NCBI GenBank assembly: GCA_947581795.1
Contig: CANPVS010000061.1
Location: forward strand, 1-37,035
DNA from: an uncultured Oscillospiraceae bacterium
GTDB taxonomy: Bacteria; Bacillota; Clostridia; Oscillospirales; Oscillospiraceae
Direction: 5' to 3'
Length of the DNA stretch: 37,035 bases
Shown: one piece after another, positions 24,582 through 32,203 of the stretch
How positions within the stretch are numbered: position 1 is the stretch's first letter
Layout: each line of letters opens with the position of its first letter
Program-made: the position numbers and the translations under genes
The notes under the pieces: model-generated
Told to the model about the DNA's origin: nothing
What the model saw: only the letters and a program-made list of their open reading frames with translations
Database searches by the model: none

Positions 24582-24615
24582 GCCCCGGCGGGAACGACCC
24601 GCCGGGGCGCTTTTT
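24582..24615 (+). terminator. Rho-independent terminator after lysS
   Basis: An 11-bp perfect stem (GCCCCGGCGGG at 24582-24592, CCCGCCGGGGC at 24598-24608) with a 5-nt loop AACGA is followed by GC and five T. A weaker CCCTG/CAGGG hairpin lies upstream at 24526-24548. It separates greA-lysS from the convergent MATE gene. Confidence 0.92.
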
Positions 24616-24666
24616 ATTGCTTGCCACAGACCTGCCGTCTGTGGGGCCGCGCTCAAAAATGTGCCT

Positions 24667-26106
24667 TCAGGCTTTGGAGAGAGCCCGGGCGCTCGTCTGT
24701 ACGCTGGGGCGCGGTTCGCGTCCCAGTTCCCTGTAGGTCCTTATGATGAGCACCGCGGCGATGAGGAAGGTGAGCGCGTCGGACACGGGCATGGAATACA
24801 GCACCCCATCCAGCCCGAAGAACCGGGGCAGGAGCAGGGCCAGCCCCACGCCGAACATAATCTCCCGCACCATGGAGAGCATGGTGGATGCCAGGGCCTT
24901 GCCCATAGCCTGCAGGAAGATGAAGCAGGCCTTGTTCACGCAGGCGAAGATCACCATGCAGAGATAGACGCGGAAGGACCGGAGGGCGAACTGGGTATAG
25001 TACGCGCTCTCATTGGCCGCGCCGAAGATGGCGATGAGCTGTCCGGGGAAACACTCCACAATGATGAGAGCCACAGCCCCCACGGCGGCCTCGGCCGCCA
25101 GCAGGCGGGTGAAGAGGCGCCGGACACGGCCGGTGAGGCCCGCGCCCATGTTGTAGCCCGCGATGGGGATGCACCCCGCCGCCATGCCCACCACGATGGA
25201 GATGACGATCTGGAAGAACTTCATCACGATGCCCACCACCGCCATGGGTATCTGGGCGTACCGGGCCTGGCCAAACACCGGGTCCAGAGCGCCGTACTTG
25301 CGCAGCATGTTGTTGACGGCGGCCATGGCCATGACCAGGGAGATCTGGGACAGAAAGCTGGTGACGCCCAGGGTCAGGGTGCGCCCGGCGATGTGAAAGT
25401 CCGGCCGGTAGTCGCCCTTTGCCGGGCGGACCAGCCGCATCCGGAGAAGGTACCACACCGCCAGCGCCGCCGTCGCCACCTGGCCCAGCACCGTGGCCAC
25501 TGCCGCGCCCATCATGCCCCAGCGGAAGGCAAAAATGAAGAGCGGGTCCAGGACGATGTTGATGAGCGCCCCTGCCAAGGTGGAGACCATGGCGAATTTA
25601 GGCGAGCCGTCCGCCCGGATGATGGGGTTCATGGCCTGGCCGAACATATAAAAGGGCACGCCCAGGGTGATCCAGAAGAAATACTCTTGGGAGTACCGGA
25701 AGGTCTCCTCGTTCACCGTGCCGCCGAACATGGCGATGATGGGGTCGGCGAAGAGCAGGTATATGGCGCAGAGCGCAACGCCGCTGATCACCGTCATGCC
25801 CACGGCATTGCCCACGCTCTTCCGGGCGTCGGTCGTCTCGTTCTTGCCCAGGCTGAGGCTCACGAAGGCGCAGCAGCCGTCCCCGATCATCACGGCGACG
25901 GCGAGAGCGATGACCGTGAGGGGGAACACCACCGTGTTGGCGGCGTTGCCGTAGGAGCCCAGATACGCGGCGTTGGCGATGAATATCTGGTCCACGATGT
26001 TATAGAGCGCGCCCACGAGAAGCGAGATGATGCAGGGCACGGCGTACTTTCCCATGAGCTTTCCAACGGGCGCATCGCCCAGGAAACGATTCGATTCTTT
26101 TTCCAT
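24667..26106 (-). CDS. MATE family efflux transporter (reverse-strand copy)
   Basis: A 479-residue polytopic membrane protein of the multidrug and toxic compound extrusion family, which exports drugs or metabolites using a sodium or proton gradient. The N-terminal half begins LMGKYAVPCIISLLVGALYN followed by IVDQIFI, and the two-fold repeat of six helices is evident, with the second half beginning near LGVTSFLSQISLVMAMAAVN. The pattern (FLGDAPVGKL, NPIIRADGSPKFAMV, GYNMGAG) is close to MepA-like MATE proteins of Clostridia. An AAAGGAAG site precedes the ATG. A promoter and a probable attenuator hairpin lie between 26107 and 26218. The substrate is unknown. It is divergent from a second, dissimilar MATE gene. 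Confidence 0.95.
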   Translation of the reverse strand: MEKESNRFLGDAPVGKLMGKYAVPCIISLLVGALYNIVDQIFIANAAYLGSYGNAANTVVFPLTVIALAVAVMIGDGCCAFVSLSLGKNETTDARKSVGNAVGMTVISGVALCAIYLLFADPIIAMFGGTVNEETFRYSQEYFFWITLGVPFYMFGQAMNPIIRADGSPKFAMVSTLAGALINIVLDPLFIFAFRWGMMGAAVATVLGQVATAALAVWYLLRMRLVRPAKGDYRPDFHIAGRTLTLGVTSFLSQISLVMAMAAVNNMLRKYGALDPVFGQARYAQIPMAVVGIVMKFFQIVISIVVGMAAGCIPIAGYNMGAGLTGRVRRLFTRLLAAEAAVGAVALIIVECFPGQLIAIFGAANESAYYTQFALRSFRVYLCMVIFACVNKACFIFLQAMGKALASTMLSMVREIMFGVGLALLLPRFFGLDGVLYSMPVSDALTFLIAAVLIIRTYRELGREPRPSVQTSARALSKA

Positions 26107-26128
26107 TTTGACTTCCTTTCACACATAG

Positions 26129-26182
26129 AAAAACAACGTGTGCACTTCCAACCGGGTTTACGCAGGTCGTGCTACACGTTGT
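26129..26182 (-). promoter_or_regulatory. Leader hairpin with U tract upstream of the reverse-strand MATE gene (candidate attenuator)
   Basis: On the reverse strand, ACAACGTGTaGCAC (26182-26169) and GTGCACACGTTGT (26145-26133) pair over 13 bp with a single bulged A. The loop is 23 nt and the stem is followed at once by Ts (26132-26129). It begins at the predicted transcription start and ends 22 bp before the MATE ATG. With no reverse-strand gene upstream, it is best read as a transcription attenuator for the MATE gene. An operator dyad is the alternative. A short GTG frame, VHTLFFYV then stop (26147-26121), overlaps the 3' arm and could be a leader peptide, though its ribosome site is poor. 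Confidence 0.6.
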
Positions 26183-26188
26183 ATCGTT

Positions 26189-26218
26189 ATTATACCCGCC
26201 GGGCCGAACTGCCGTCAA
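26189..26218 (-). promoter_or_regulatory. Promoter for the reverse-strand MATE gene
   Basis: On the reverse strand, TTGACG (26218-26213) and TATAAT (26194-26189) have an 18-bp spacer. The start is predicted near 26182, exactly at the foot of the leader hairpin. The interval 26219-26345 between the two divergent promoters holds no gene that I can support. Confidence 0.8.
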
Positions 26219-26345
26219 AGGCGTTTTTGCACAAAAATGGTGCGGTTATGCCCTTGAGACGGCCTGCCGGCGTAAAAAACTGACAGAGGGACCATCCCAT
26301 ATACGGACCGGGCGACCAGGCCGCGCTTTTTATGGGGAGGGACCC

Positions 26346-26373
26346 TTGACAATTGTTATAAGGACGATATAAT
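26346..26373 (+). promoter_or_regulatory. Promoter for the forward-strand MATE gene
   Basis: TTGACA at 26346-26351 and TATAAT at 26368-26373 match consensus at all twelve positions with a 16-bp spacer. The palindrome ACAATTGT (26349-26356) overlaps the -35 box and could be a repressor site, though no regulator gene is adjacent. Confidence 0.85.
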
Positions 26374-26405
26374 AAGTGGCTGTATCACCGCGAAGGGGAG
26401 AAACT

Positions 26406-27827
26406 ATGGAGCGCGAGGAGCGGGCCTTTCCCTGGGCCTCGTTTTTGAAAAAGCTGGCGGCCATCGGCATCCCGGTGGCGCTGCAGAACCTGCTCACCAC
26501 CACGGCGAGCATGGTGGACACCATGATGGTGGCGCCCCTGGGCGAGCTCAGCGTGGGGGCGCTGGGCCTGTGCGCCCAGTTCTCCTCCCTGATGTTCTCC
26601 GGCTACTGGGGCTTCGTGGGCGGCGGTATGCTGTTCTTCTCCCAGTACTGGGGCGCCAAGGACGACAAAGGCCTGGCCCGCAGCTACGGCATGACATTGG
26701 TGTGCATGATGACGGTGGCTACGGTGTTCGGGTGCCTCGCGGTGCTCGCGCCGGAGGCGGTGATGAAGCTCTACACGGACAAGGAGGCCATCCAGGTCAT
26801 CGGCGTACAGTATCTGCGCATCGTGGGATTCGCCTATATCATGCAGGTGTTCTCCATGGCCATGAGCAGTCTTCTCCGGGGCACGGAGCGGGTGCGCATC
26901 CCCATGGCGGCCTCCATCGCCTCGGTGGGGACGAACCTGTTTTTGAACTGGGTGTTCATATACGGCCATCTGGGCAGCCCCGCTATGGGCATCCGGGGCG
27001 CGGCCCTGGCCACCACCTGCGCCGCGGCGGTGAACGCGGCGACGATACTCATCATGGCAAAGGCCGTGGGCTACCCTTATCTCTTCCGGGTGCGGGAGCA
27101 CTTCCGGTGGGACCGGGAGCATCTGCGGGAGTACTTCGTCAAGTGCTTCCCTATCATCTGCAACGAGGTGCTCATCGGCGTGGGGAACATGGTCATCAAC
27201 GTCACCCTGGGCCGCCAGACCGAGGAGGTCATCGCCGCGCTGGCGGTGTTCCGGGTGCTGGAGGGGTTCATCATCGGCTTCTTCTCCGGGTTTTCCAACG
27301 CCTCGTCCATCCTGGTGGGCACCTGCGTGGGGGCGGGGGAGCTGGACACGGCCTACGAGCGGGCCAAGCGGCTGGTGTACCTCTGCAGCGGCTTCATCCT
27401 GCTGGGGGGCTTGGGTATCCTGGCTTTGCACAAACCCATCCTCACGGGCATGAGCCTGGAGGGGGAGTCCTTCCGGGCGGGGCTGCGGATGGTGAGTATC
27501 TACATCGTCGTGGCGGTCATCCGCATGGGCAACTGGATACAAAACGACACCTACCGGGCCAGCGGCGACGCGGTGACCGGGACGGTGCTGGAGATCGCGT
27601 TCATGTACGCGCTTGTGCTGCCCTGCGTTCTGGCGGCGGGGTTCTGGCTGCATCTGCCCTACTGGGCCATATTCCTCTGCTGCTACATAGACGAGCCCAT
27701 CCGGTATGTGCTCATGCAGCGGCACCTCTACTCCGGCAGGTGGATACGGCCGGTGACGGACCAGGGCCGGGCGGCCCTGCCCGCCTTCCAGGCCAGGCAC
27801 GGCCAGAAAAAGACGGAAACAGCATAA
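26406..27827 (+). CDS. MATE family efflux transporter (forward-strand copy)
   Basis: A 473-residue polytopic MATE transporter. The first helices read IGIPVALQNLLTTTASMVDT and LGELSVGALGLCAQFSSLMF; the second repeat begins near CFPIICNEVLIGVGNMVINV. It differs from the divergent MATE gene, so the pair is not a recent duplication. The ATG at 26406 has an AGGGGAG site at 26394-26400 with 5-bp spacing. An in-frame GTG at 26376 lies only 3 bp after the -10 box, upstream of the expected transcript start, so it is not used. Substrate and coupling ion cannot be read from sequence. Confidence 0.95.
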   Translation: MEREERAFPWASFLKKLAAIGIPVALQNLLTTTASMVDTMMVAPLGELSVGALGLCAQFSSLMFSGYWGFVGGGMLFFSQYWGAKDDKGLARSYGMTLVCMMTVATVFGCLAVLAPEAVMKLYTDKEAIQVIGVQYLRIVGFAYIMQVFSMAMSSLLRGTERVRIPMAASIASVGTNLFLNWVFIYGHLGSPAMGIRGAALATTCAAAVNAATILIMAKAVGYPYLFRVREHFRWDREHLREYFVKCFPIICNEVLIGVGNMVINVTLGRQTEEVIAALAVFRVLEGFIIGFFSGFSNASSILVGTCVGAGELDTAYERAKRLVYLCSGFILLGGLGILALHKPILTGMSLEGESFRAGLRMVSIYIVVAVIRMGNWIQNDTYRASGDAVTGTVLEIAFMYALVLPCVLAAGFWLHLPYWAIFLCCYIDEPIRYVLMQRHLYSGRWIRPVTDQGRAALPAFQARHGQKKTETA

Positions 27828-27848
27828 TAGCGCCAAAGCCGCTATTAT
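27824..27848 (+). repeat. Hairpin spanning the MATE stop codon
   Basis: ATAATAGCG (27824-27832) and CGCTATTAT (27840-27848) form a perfect 9-bp stem with a 7-nt loop. The MATE stop codon TAA is inside the 5' arm. No T run follows. It is the first of three successive hairpins ending at the terminator at 27905-27934. Confidence 0.5.
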
Positions 27849-27862
27849 ACTGAAAGATACCG

Positions 27863-27896
27863 GTCGCGCTCCCGGCTTACGCCGGAACCGCGCGAC
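27863..27896 (+). repeat. Two-tier GC-rich hairpin between MATE gene and terminator
   Basis: An outer stem GTCGCGC/GCGCGAC (27863-27869 with 27890-27896) encloses an inner stem CCGGC/GCCGG (27872-27876 with 27881-27885) with a TTAC loop. It lies just before the terminator and may stabilise the mRNA 3' end. Confidence 0.5.
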
Positions 27897-27904
27897 ATGG
27901 TATG

Positions 27905-27934
27905 AAAAAAGACCTGCTTCGGCGGGTCTTTTTT
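27905..27934. terminator. Rho-independent terminator with UUCG loop after the MATE gene
   Basis: Six A, the stem GACCTGC/GCGGGTC (27911-27917 with 27922-27928) closed by a TTCG tetraloop, then six T (27929-27934). The A and T runs pair, extending the stem. The promoter of the next gene begins 14 bp further on. Confidence 0.93.
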
Positions 27935-27947
27935 GCGCGCCGGGGAT

Positions 27948-27976
27948 TTGACAAGGCGGCGGCCAGGCTCTATACT
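27948..27976 (+). promoter_or_regulatory. Promoter for the methyltransferase-dprA-topA unit
   Basis: TTGACA at 27948-27953 and TATACT at 27971-27976 have 17-bp spacing. The start near 27983 gives a leader of about 22 nt. No further promoter or terminator is evident until the smc promoter at 36459, so this may drive eight genes. Confidence 0.85.
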
Positions 27977-28004
27977 GGACAAAAAACGGGAGAGCGGGGA
28001 GAAC

Positions 28005-28751
28005 ATGGAAGCGATCCGGTCACGGCAAAACGAACTGGTCAAGCACTTCATCGCCCTGGGGTCTGATCCAAAGGCCCGCCAGGCAGCGGAGGAGTATATC
28101 TGCGCCGGTGACACCCTCCTGGGGGAAGCGGTCTCATCCGGGGCGGAGGTGACCTGTGTGCTGAGCGTCGAGGATATCCCCGGCCTGCCTGTGCGGCTGG
28201 TGACGCCGGAGATACTGAAGGCCGTGTCGCCCCTTCAAAATTCCCCCGGCCCGGTGTTCACCGTGAAGATGCGGCCCCTGCCCCCAGCGGAGGACTTAAA
28301 GCGGGTCATCGTCCTGGAGAACGTCCAGGACCCGGGCAACGTGGGCACGGTCCTGCGGACGGCGGACGCTTTTGGGATGGACATGGTCGTGCTGTGCGGC
28401 GCCTGCGCCGACCCCTATAACCCAAAGACTGTCCGGGCCTCCATGGGGGCCGTGTTCCGGGTGAGCGTGGTGCGCACAGAGCTATCCAGCCTTCAGGATG
28501 TATTGCGGGGGCTGCCTCTGTACGGCGCGGCCCTGGCCCCGGGTGGGCTGGATATCCGCGCCCTGCCAAAGGGGCCCCTGGCCGTGGCCATCGGCAACGA
28601 GGGCCAGGGACTCACCAAAGAACTGCTGGCCCGGTGCGCCGGGACGGTGCGCATCCCCATGGAACCCCGGGCCGAGAGCCTGAACGCCGGCGTGGCCGCG
28701 GCGGTGGCGATGTGGGAAATGGTGCGGGAGGAAATGAAATGGCCCGACTGA
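28005..28751 (+). CDS. SpoU/TrmH-family RNA 2'-O-methyltransferase
   Basis: A 248-residue SPOUT-class enzyme that uses S-adenosylmethionine to methylate a ribose in rRNA or tRNA. A small N-terminal substrate-binding domain (about 1-90) precedes the knotted catalytic domain. The three family motifs are visible: NVQDPGNVGTVLRTADAFG (106 onward), VAIGNEGQGL, and IPMEPRAESLNAGVAAAV. The target RNA is not identifiable from sequence. The start is ATG 28005, with GCGGGGAG upstream and correct distance from the promoter. The frame is open further upstream into the terminator, but that cannot be transcribed from this promoter. Its end overlaps dprA by 13 bp. Confidence 0.93.
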   Translation: MEAIRSRQNELVKHFIALGSDPKARQAAEEYICAGDTLLGEAVSSGAEVTCVLSVEDIPGLPVRLVTPEILKAVSPLQNSPGPVFTVKMRPLPPAEDLKRVIVLENVQDPGNVGTVLRTADAFGMDMVVLCGACADPYNPKTVRASMGAVFRVSVVRTELSSLQDVLRGLPLYGAALAPGGLDIRALPKGPLAVAIGNEGQGLTKELLARCAGTVRIPMEPRAESLNAGVAAAVAMWEMVREEMKWPD

Positions 28752-29917
28752 AATACTGGGTGTGGCTCTCCTGTGTCACCGGGGTGCGGCCGATCGTGAA
28801 GTACCGGCTGGCCCGGACCATGGGCGGGCCGGAGAAGATATTCTTCGCCGGGCAGGACGAGCTCATGGAGGCGGAGCCGCTGCTGCAGAAGGCAGAGGCG
28901 GAAAAGCTGGCCGACAAGAGCATGGAGCGGCCCAGTAAGGCCCTGGCCTTCTGCGAGGAAAACGGTATTTCCGTGCTCACCTTCCAGGACGCGGACTATC
29001 CCGACCGGCTGCGGCACATCCCGGACCCGCCGGTGGTGCTCTACGTGTGGGGCAAGCTGCCGCCCATAGACGACCGGGCAGTGATCGCCGTAGTGGGCAC
29101 CCGCCACGCCTCGCCCTACGGCCTCAAGATGGCCGGTGTGATGGGCCGGGATCTGGCCCAGGGCGGCGCCATCGTGGCGTCAGGCCTGGCGGTGGGGTGC
29201 GACAGCGCTGCCATGGAGGCGGCCCTCCGGGCGGGAGGGCTGTCCATCGGCGTGCTGGGCACGGCCATCGACGAGGTGTATCCGGCCCGGAACCGGCCCC
29301 TCTTCGAGGCGGTGAAGGCCCAGGGCGCCCTGGTGAGCGAGTATCCGCCGGGGGCGAGGACCTTCCCCATGGATTTCCGCCAGCGCAACCGCATCATCAC
29401 CGGGCTTTCTCTTGGGGTGGTGGTTGTGGAGGCGCCGCGGCACAGCGGCACCCGCAGCACCGCCGACCACGCCCTGGAGCAGAACCGGGACGTTTTCGCC
29501 GTGCCCGGCAACGCGGACGCCCCCGGCAGTGCCGGCTGCAACGAGCTCATCGCCCAGGGCGCAATGCCCGTGACGGGCGGAGCCGCCGTATTGCGAGCGT
29601 ATAGCACACGGACCGACCTTTTTCCCCAGGAACCGGCGGAGATACATATTAAAAAAGAGATTGACAAGCCCAAGGACATAGTTTATATTGACGTAACAGA
29701 AGAACCGCCCCCCGATCCGGACCGGTGGAAGCTGTTGCCGGAGGACCAGCAGAAGATCATGGCGGCCCTTATCCGGCCGGGCATGCTGGCCGACGAGCTC
29801 ATCCAGGCCTCGGGCCTGGCCGCGCCGGAGGCGCTGGCGGCCCTGACCATGCTCCAGCTGGCGGGCCATGTGACCCAGGACGGGAGTCGGCGGTATTCTC
29901 GAAAGCAAGATAAGTGA
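28739..29917 (+). CDS. dprA: DNA-processing protein DprA
   Basis: DprA binds incoming single-stranded DNA during natural transformation and loads RecA; 392 residues from ATG 28739. An N-terminal helical (SAM-like) region is followed by the Rossmann DprA domain: AVVGTRHASPYGLKMA, GGAIVASGLAVGCDSAAMEA, GVLGTAIDEVYPARNRPLFE, and SEYPPGARTFPMDFRQRNRI. A C-terminal winged-helix domain (about residues 320-390) completes it. The ATG lies inside the end of the methyltransferase gene (13-bp overlap), preceded by GGGAGGAAATG. The frame is open further upstream but shows no family sequence. No other competence gene is in the window, so transformability cannot be concluded. Confidence 0.95.
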   Translation: MARLKYWVWLSCVTGVRPIVKYRLARTMGGPEKIFFAGQDELMEAEPLLQKAEAEKLADKSMERPSKALAFCEENGISVLTFQDADYPDRLRHIPDPPVVLYVWGKLPPIDDRAVIAVVGTRHASPYGLKMAGVMGRDLAQGGAIVASGLAVGCDSAAMEAALRAGGLSIGVLGTAIDEVYPARNRPLFEAVKAQGALVSEYPPGARTFPMDFRQRNRIITGLSLGVVVVEAPRHSGTRSTADHALEQNRDVFAVPGNADAPGSAGCNELIAQGAMPVTGGAAVLRAYSTRTDLFPQEPAEIHIKKEIDKPKDIVYIDVTEEPPPDPDRWKLLPEDQQKIMAALIRPGMLADELIQASGLAAPEALAALTMLQLAGHVTQDGSRRYSRKQDK

Positions 29918-29926
29918 GGAATTTTC

Positions 29927-32203
29927 ATGGCAGCGATAAAGAGCGATCTTGTCATAGTGGAGTCCCCTGCCAAGGCGAAGACCATCGAGCGGTATCTGGG
30001 CTCCGGCTATAAAGTCGTGGCCTCCATGGGCCACCTGCGGGACCTGCCCAAGAGCACCATGGGCGTGGACATCGAACACGATTTCGAGCCCGACTACCAG
30101 CCCGTGAAGGGCCGGGAGGACGTGATCGACAAGCTGAAGAAGGCATCCTCCAGGGCGGGCATCGTCTATCTCGCGACGGACCCGGACCGGGAGGGCGAGG
30201 CCATCTCCTGGCACCTGAAGGAGCTTCTGGATATCCCCGACGCCAAGGCCCGGCGGGTCACCTTCAACGAGATCACGAAAAACGTGGTCAAAGAGGGCAT
30301 TGCCAATCCCCGGGACATCGACCAGGACCTGGTGGACGCCCAGCAGGCCCGGCGCATCCTGGATAGGATCGTGGGCTATAAGCTGAGCCCGCTGCTGTGG
30401 CGGAAGATCCGCAAGGGGCTGTCCGCCGGCCGCGTCCAGTCCGTGGCCACCCGGATGGTCCTGGACCGGGAACAGGAGATCCAGGACTTCAAGCCCGAGG
30501 AATACTGGCACCTGACCGCCACCCTCACCACCGATAAGGGCGAGAGCTTCCAGGCCCTCTACCACGGCACCGAGAAGAAAAAGCAGGAGCTGCACAGCGA
30601 ATCCGAGGTCAAGGCCATCGAGGACGCGGTGAAGGGCAAGCCCTTCACCATCGCCGACATCGCCCACGGCACCAAAAAGCGCAGCCCCTCGCCCCCCTTC
30701 ATCACCTCCACCCTCCAGCAGGAGGCGTCCCGCCGGCTGGGCATGACCCCCCGGCGGACCATGTCCATCGCCCAGCAGCTCTATGAGGGCGTGGATGTGG
30801 AGGGAGAGGGCACCATCGGCCTTATCACCTATATGCGTACCGACTCTCTGCGCCTTTCCGAGGATGCGCTGGCCGCGGCGGGTTCCTTCATCCGCAGCCA
30901 CTACGGGGAGGAGTATTACTACGGCAAGCCCCGGCGCTACAAGACCGGCTCCAACGCCCAGGACGCCCACGAGGCCATCCGCCCCAGCGTCCCCAGCCTG
31001 ACGCCGGAGATGGTGAAAAAGAGCCTCACCGGCGAGCAGTACCGGCTCTACCGGCTCATCTGGGGCCGCTTTACGGCCAGCCAGATGGCCAACGCCGTCT
31101 ATGACAACATCACCGCGGACGCGGTGTGCGAGGGCCACGTCTTCCGGGCCTACCACTCCAAGATCGCCTTCCCCGGCTACACCGCCGTGTACGACGACAA
31201 CCGGGAGGACGAGGAGACGGAGGAGGGGGGCAAAAAGCCCCTGCCCGAGCTTACCCAGGGTCAGAGCGTTCAGCTTTCCAAGCTTTCCCCGGAGCAACAC
31301 TTCACCGCGCCCCCCGCCCGGTATTCCGAGGCCACCCTCATCCGGGCCATGGAGGAGAAGGGCATCGGCCGGCCCAGCACCTACGCCCCCACCATCACCA
31401 CCATCACCGCCCGTGAGTACGTGGTGAAGGAGGGCAAGTACCTCAAGCCCACCCCCCTGGGAGAGACCGTGACCAAGCTCATGGAGGAGCGGTTCCCGGA
31501 GATCGTGGACGTGAAGTTCACCGCCCGGATGGAGGACACCCTGGACCAGGTGGAGGAGGGCAAGGCCGACTGGAAAAATGTGCTCCACGAGTTCTACGAC
31601 GGCTTTGAACAGGACCTGGAGAAGGCCGAGGACGCCCTGCAGGGCGTGCGCATCCGGGTGCCCGACGAGGTGAGCGCGGAGCTGTGCCCCAACTGCGGGC
31701 GGAACCTGGTGGTCAAGTCCGGCCGGTTCGGCCGCTTCCTGGCCTGCCCCGGCTACCCCGAGTGCAGCTTCACCATGCCCCTGGTCACCGAGATGCCCGG
31801 CAAGTGCCCCAAGTGCGGCGGCCGCATCTTCAAGCGCACCAGCAAGAAGGGCTACACCTACTACGCCTGCGAGAAGGGCGCGGAGTGCGGCTTCATGAGC
31901 TGGGACGTGCCCACGAAGGAGGTCTGCCCGGTCTGCGGCAAGACCATGTTCAAGCTCTCCGGCAAGGGCCAGCGCAAGCCCTTCTGCATCAACGAGACGT
32001 GCTCCAACTTTCTGCCGGAGGAAAAGCGCAGCTACCGCTACCGCCGGAACAGCGCGGCCGCTGCCGGCGGCGATACTGCCGCCGAGGGCGAGGCGAAAAA
32101 ACCGGCGGCCAAAAAGACCGCCGCTAAGAAGACGACCGCCAAGAAGACGGCGGCGAAGAAAACGACGGCAAAGAAGACCACGGCGAAGAGGGGAGAGGCG
32201 TGA
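29927..32203 (+). CDS. topA: DNA topoisomerase I with zinc ribbons and Lys/Ala-rich tail
   Basis: A type IA topoisomerase that relaxes negative supercoils; 758 residues. TOPRIM domain: VIVESPAKAKTIERYLG at the start and LATDPDREGEAISWHL. The catalytic tyrosine is Y302 in ITYMRTDSLRLS, and the gate-domain segment EKGIGRPSTYAPTI is present. Three C-terminal zinc ribbons start near C587 (CPNC, CPKCGGRIF, CPVCGKTMF pairs with downstream cysteines). The last 32 residues (727-758) are a basic tail of five [A/T]AKKT units ending TAKRGEA. The gene starts 9 bp after dprA, and its stop overlaps the trmFO start. The dprA-topA-trmFO order is typical of Firmicutes. Confidence 0.98.
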   Translation: MAAIKSDLVIVESPAKAKTIERYLGSGYKVVASMGHLRDLPKSTMGVDIEHDFEPDYQPVKGREDVIDKLKKASSRAGIVYLATDPDREGEAISWHLKELLDIPDAKARRVTFNEITKNVVKEGIANPRDIDQDLVDAQQARRILDRIVGYKLSPLLWRKIRKGLSAGRVQSVATRMVLDREQEIQDFKPEEYWHLTATLTTDKGESFQALYHGTEKKKQELHSESEVKAIEDAVKGKPFTIADIAHGTKKRSPSPPFITSTLQQEASRRLGMTPRRTMSIAQQLYEGVDVEGEGTIGLITYMRTDSLRLSEDALAAAGSFIRSHYGEEYYYGKPRRYKTGSNAQDAHEAIRPSVPSLTPEMVKKSLTGEQYRLYRLIWGRFTASQMANAVYDNITADAVCEGHVFRAYHSKIAFPGYTAVYDDNREDEETEEGGKKPLPELTQGQSVQLSKLSPEQHFTAPPARYSEATLIRAMEEKGIGRPSTYAPTITTITAREYVVKEGKYLKPTPLGETVTKLMEERFPEIVDVKFTARMEDTLDQVEEGKADWKNVLHEFYDGFEQDLEKAEDALQGVRIRVPDEVSAELCPNCGRNLVVKSGRFGRFLACPGYPECSFTMPLVTEMPGKCPKCGGRIFKRTSKKGYTYYACEKGAECGFMSWDVPTKEVCPVCGKTMFKLSGKGQRKPFCINETCSNFLPEEKRSYRYRRNSAAAAGGDTAAEGEAKKPAAKKTAAKKTTAKKTAAKKTTAKKTTAKRGEA
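32105..32191 (+). repeat. Degenerate 15-bp tandem repeat encoding the TopA tail
   Basis: Five full units encode AAKKT, AAKKT, TAKKT, AAKKT, TAKKT (TopA residues 727-751), then a partial unit TAKR. The protein repeat is exact in three of five positions and the DNA varies at third bases, so the repeat has been kept at protein level rather than being newly expanded. Confidence 0.85.

Noticed and set aside
24580-26283. A 567-codon forward frame opposite the reverse-strand MATE gene
   Set aside because: The product is rich in His, Gly, Glu and Asp, with no membrane segments or motifs; it is a shadow of MATE codons.
26349-26356. ACAATTGT palindrome as a definite MarR-type operator
   Set aside because: Only 8 bp, and partly explained by the TTGACA box itself; there is no adjacent regulator gene. 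It is mentioned only as a possibility.
26385-27836. Long open frames overlapping the forward MATE gene, on the reverse strand and in another forward frame
   Set aside because: Compositionally biased with no domain; the MATE frame has a promoter, ribosome site and clear transmembrane helices.
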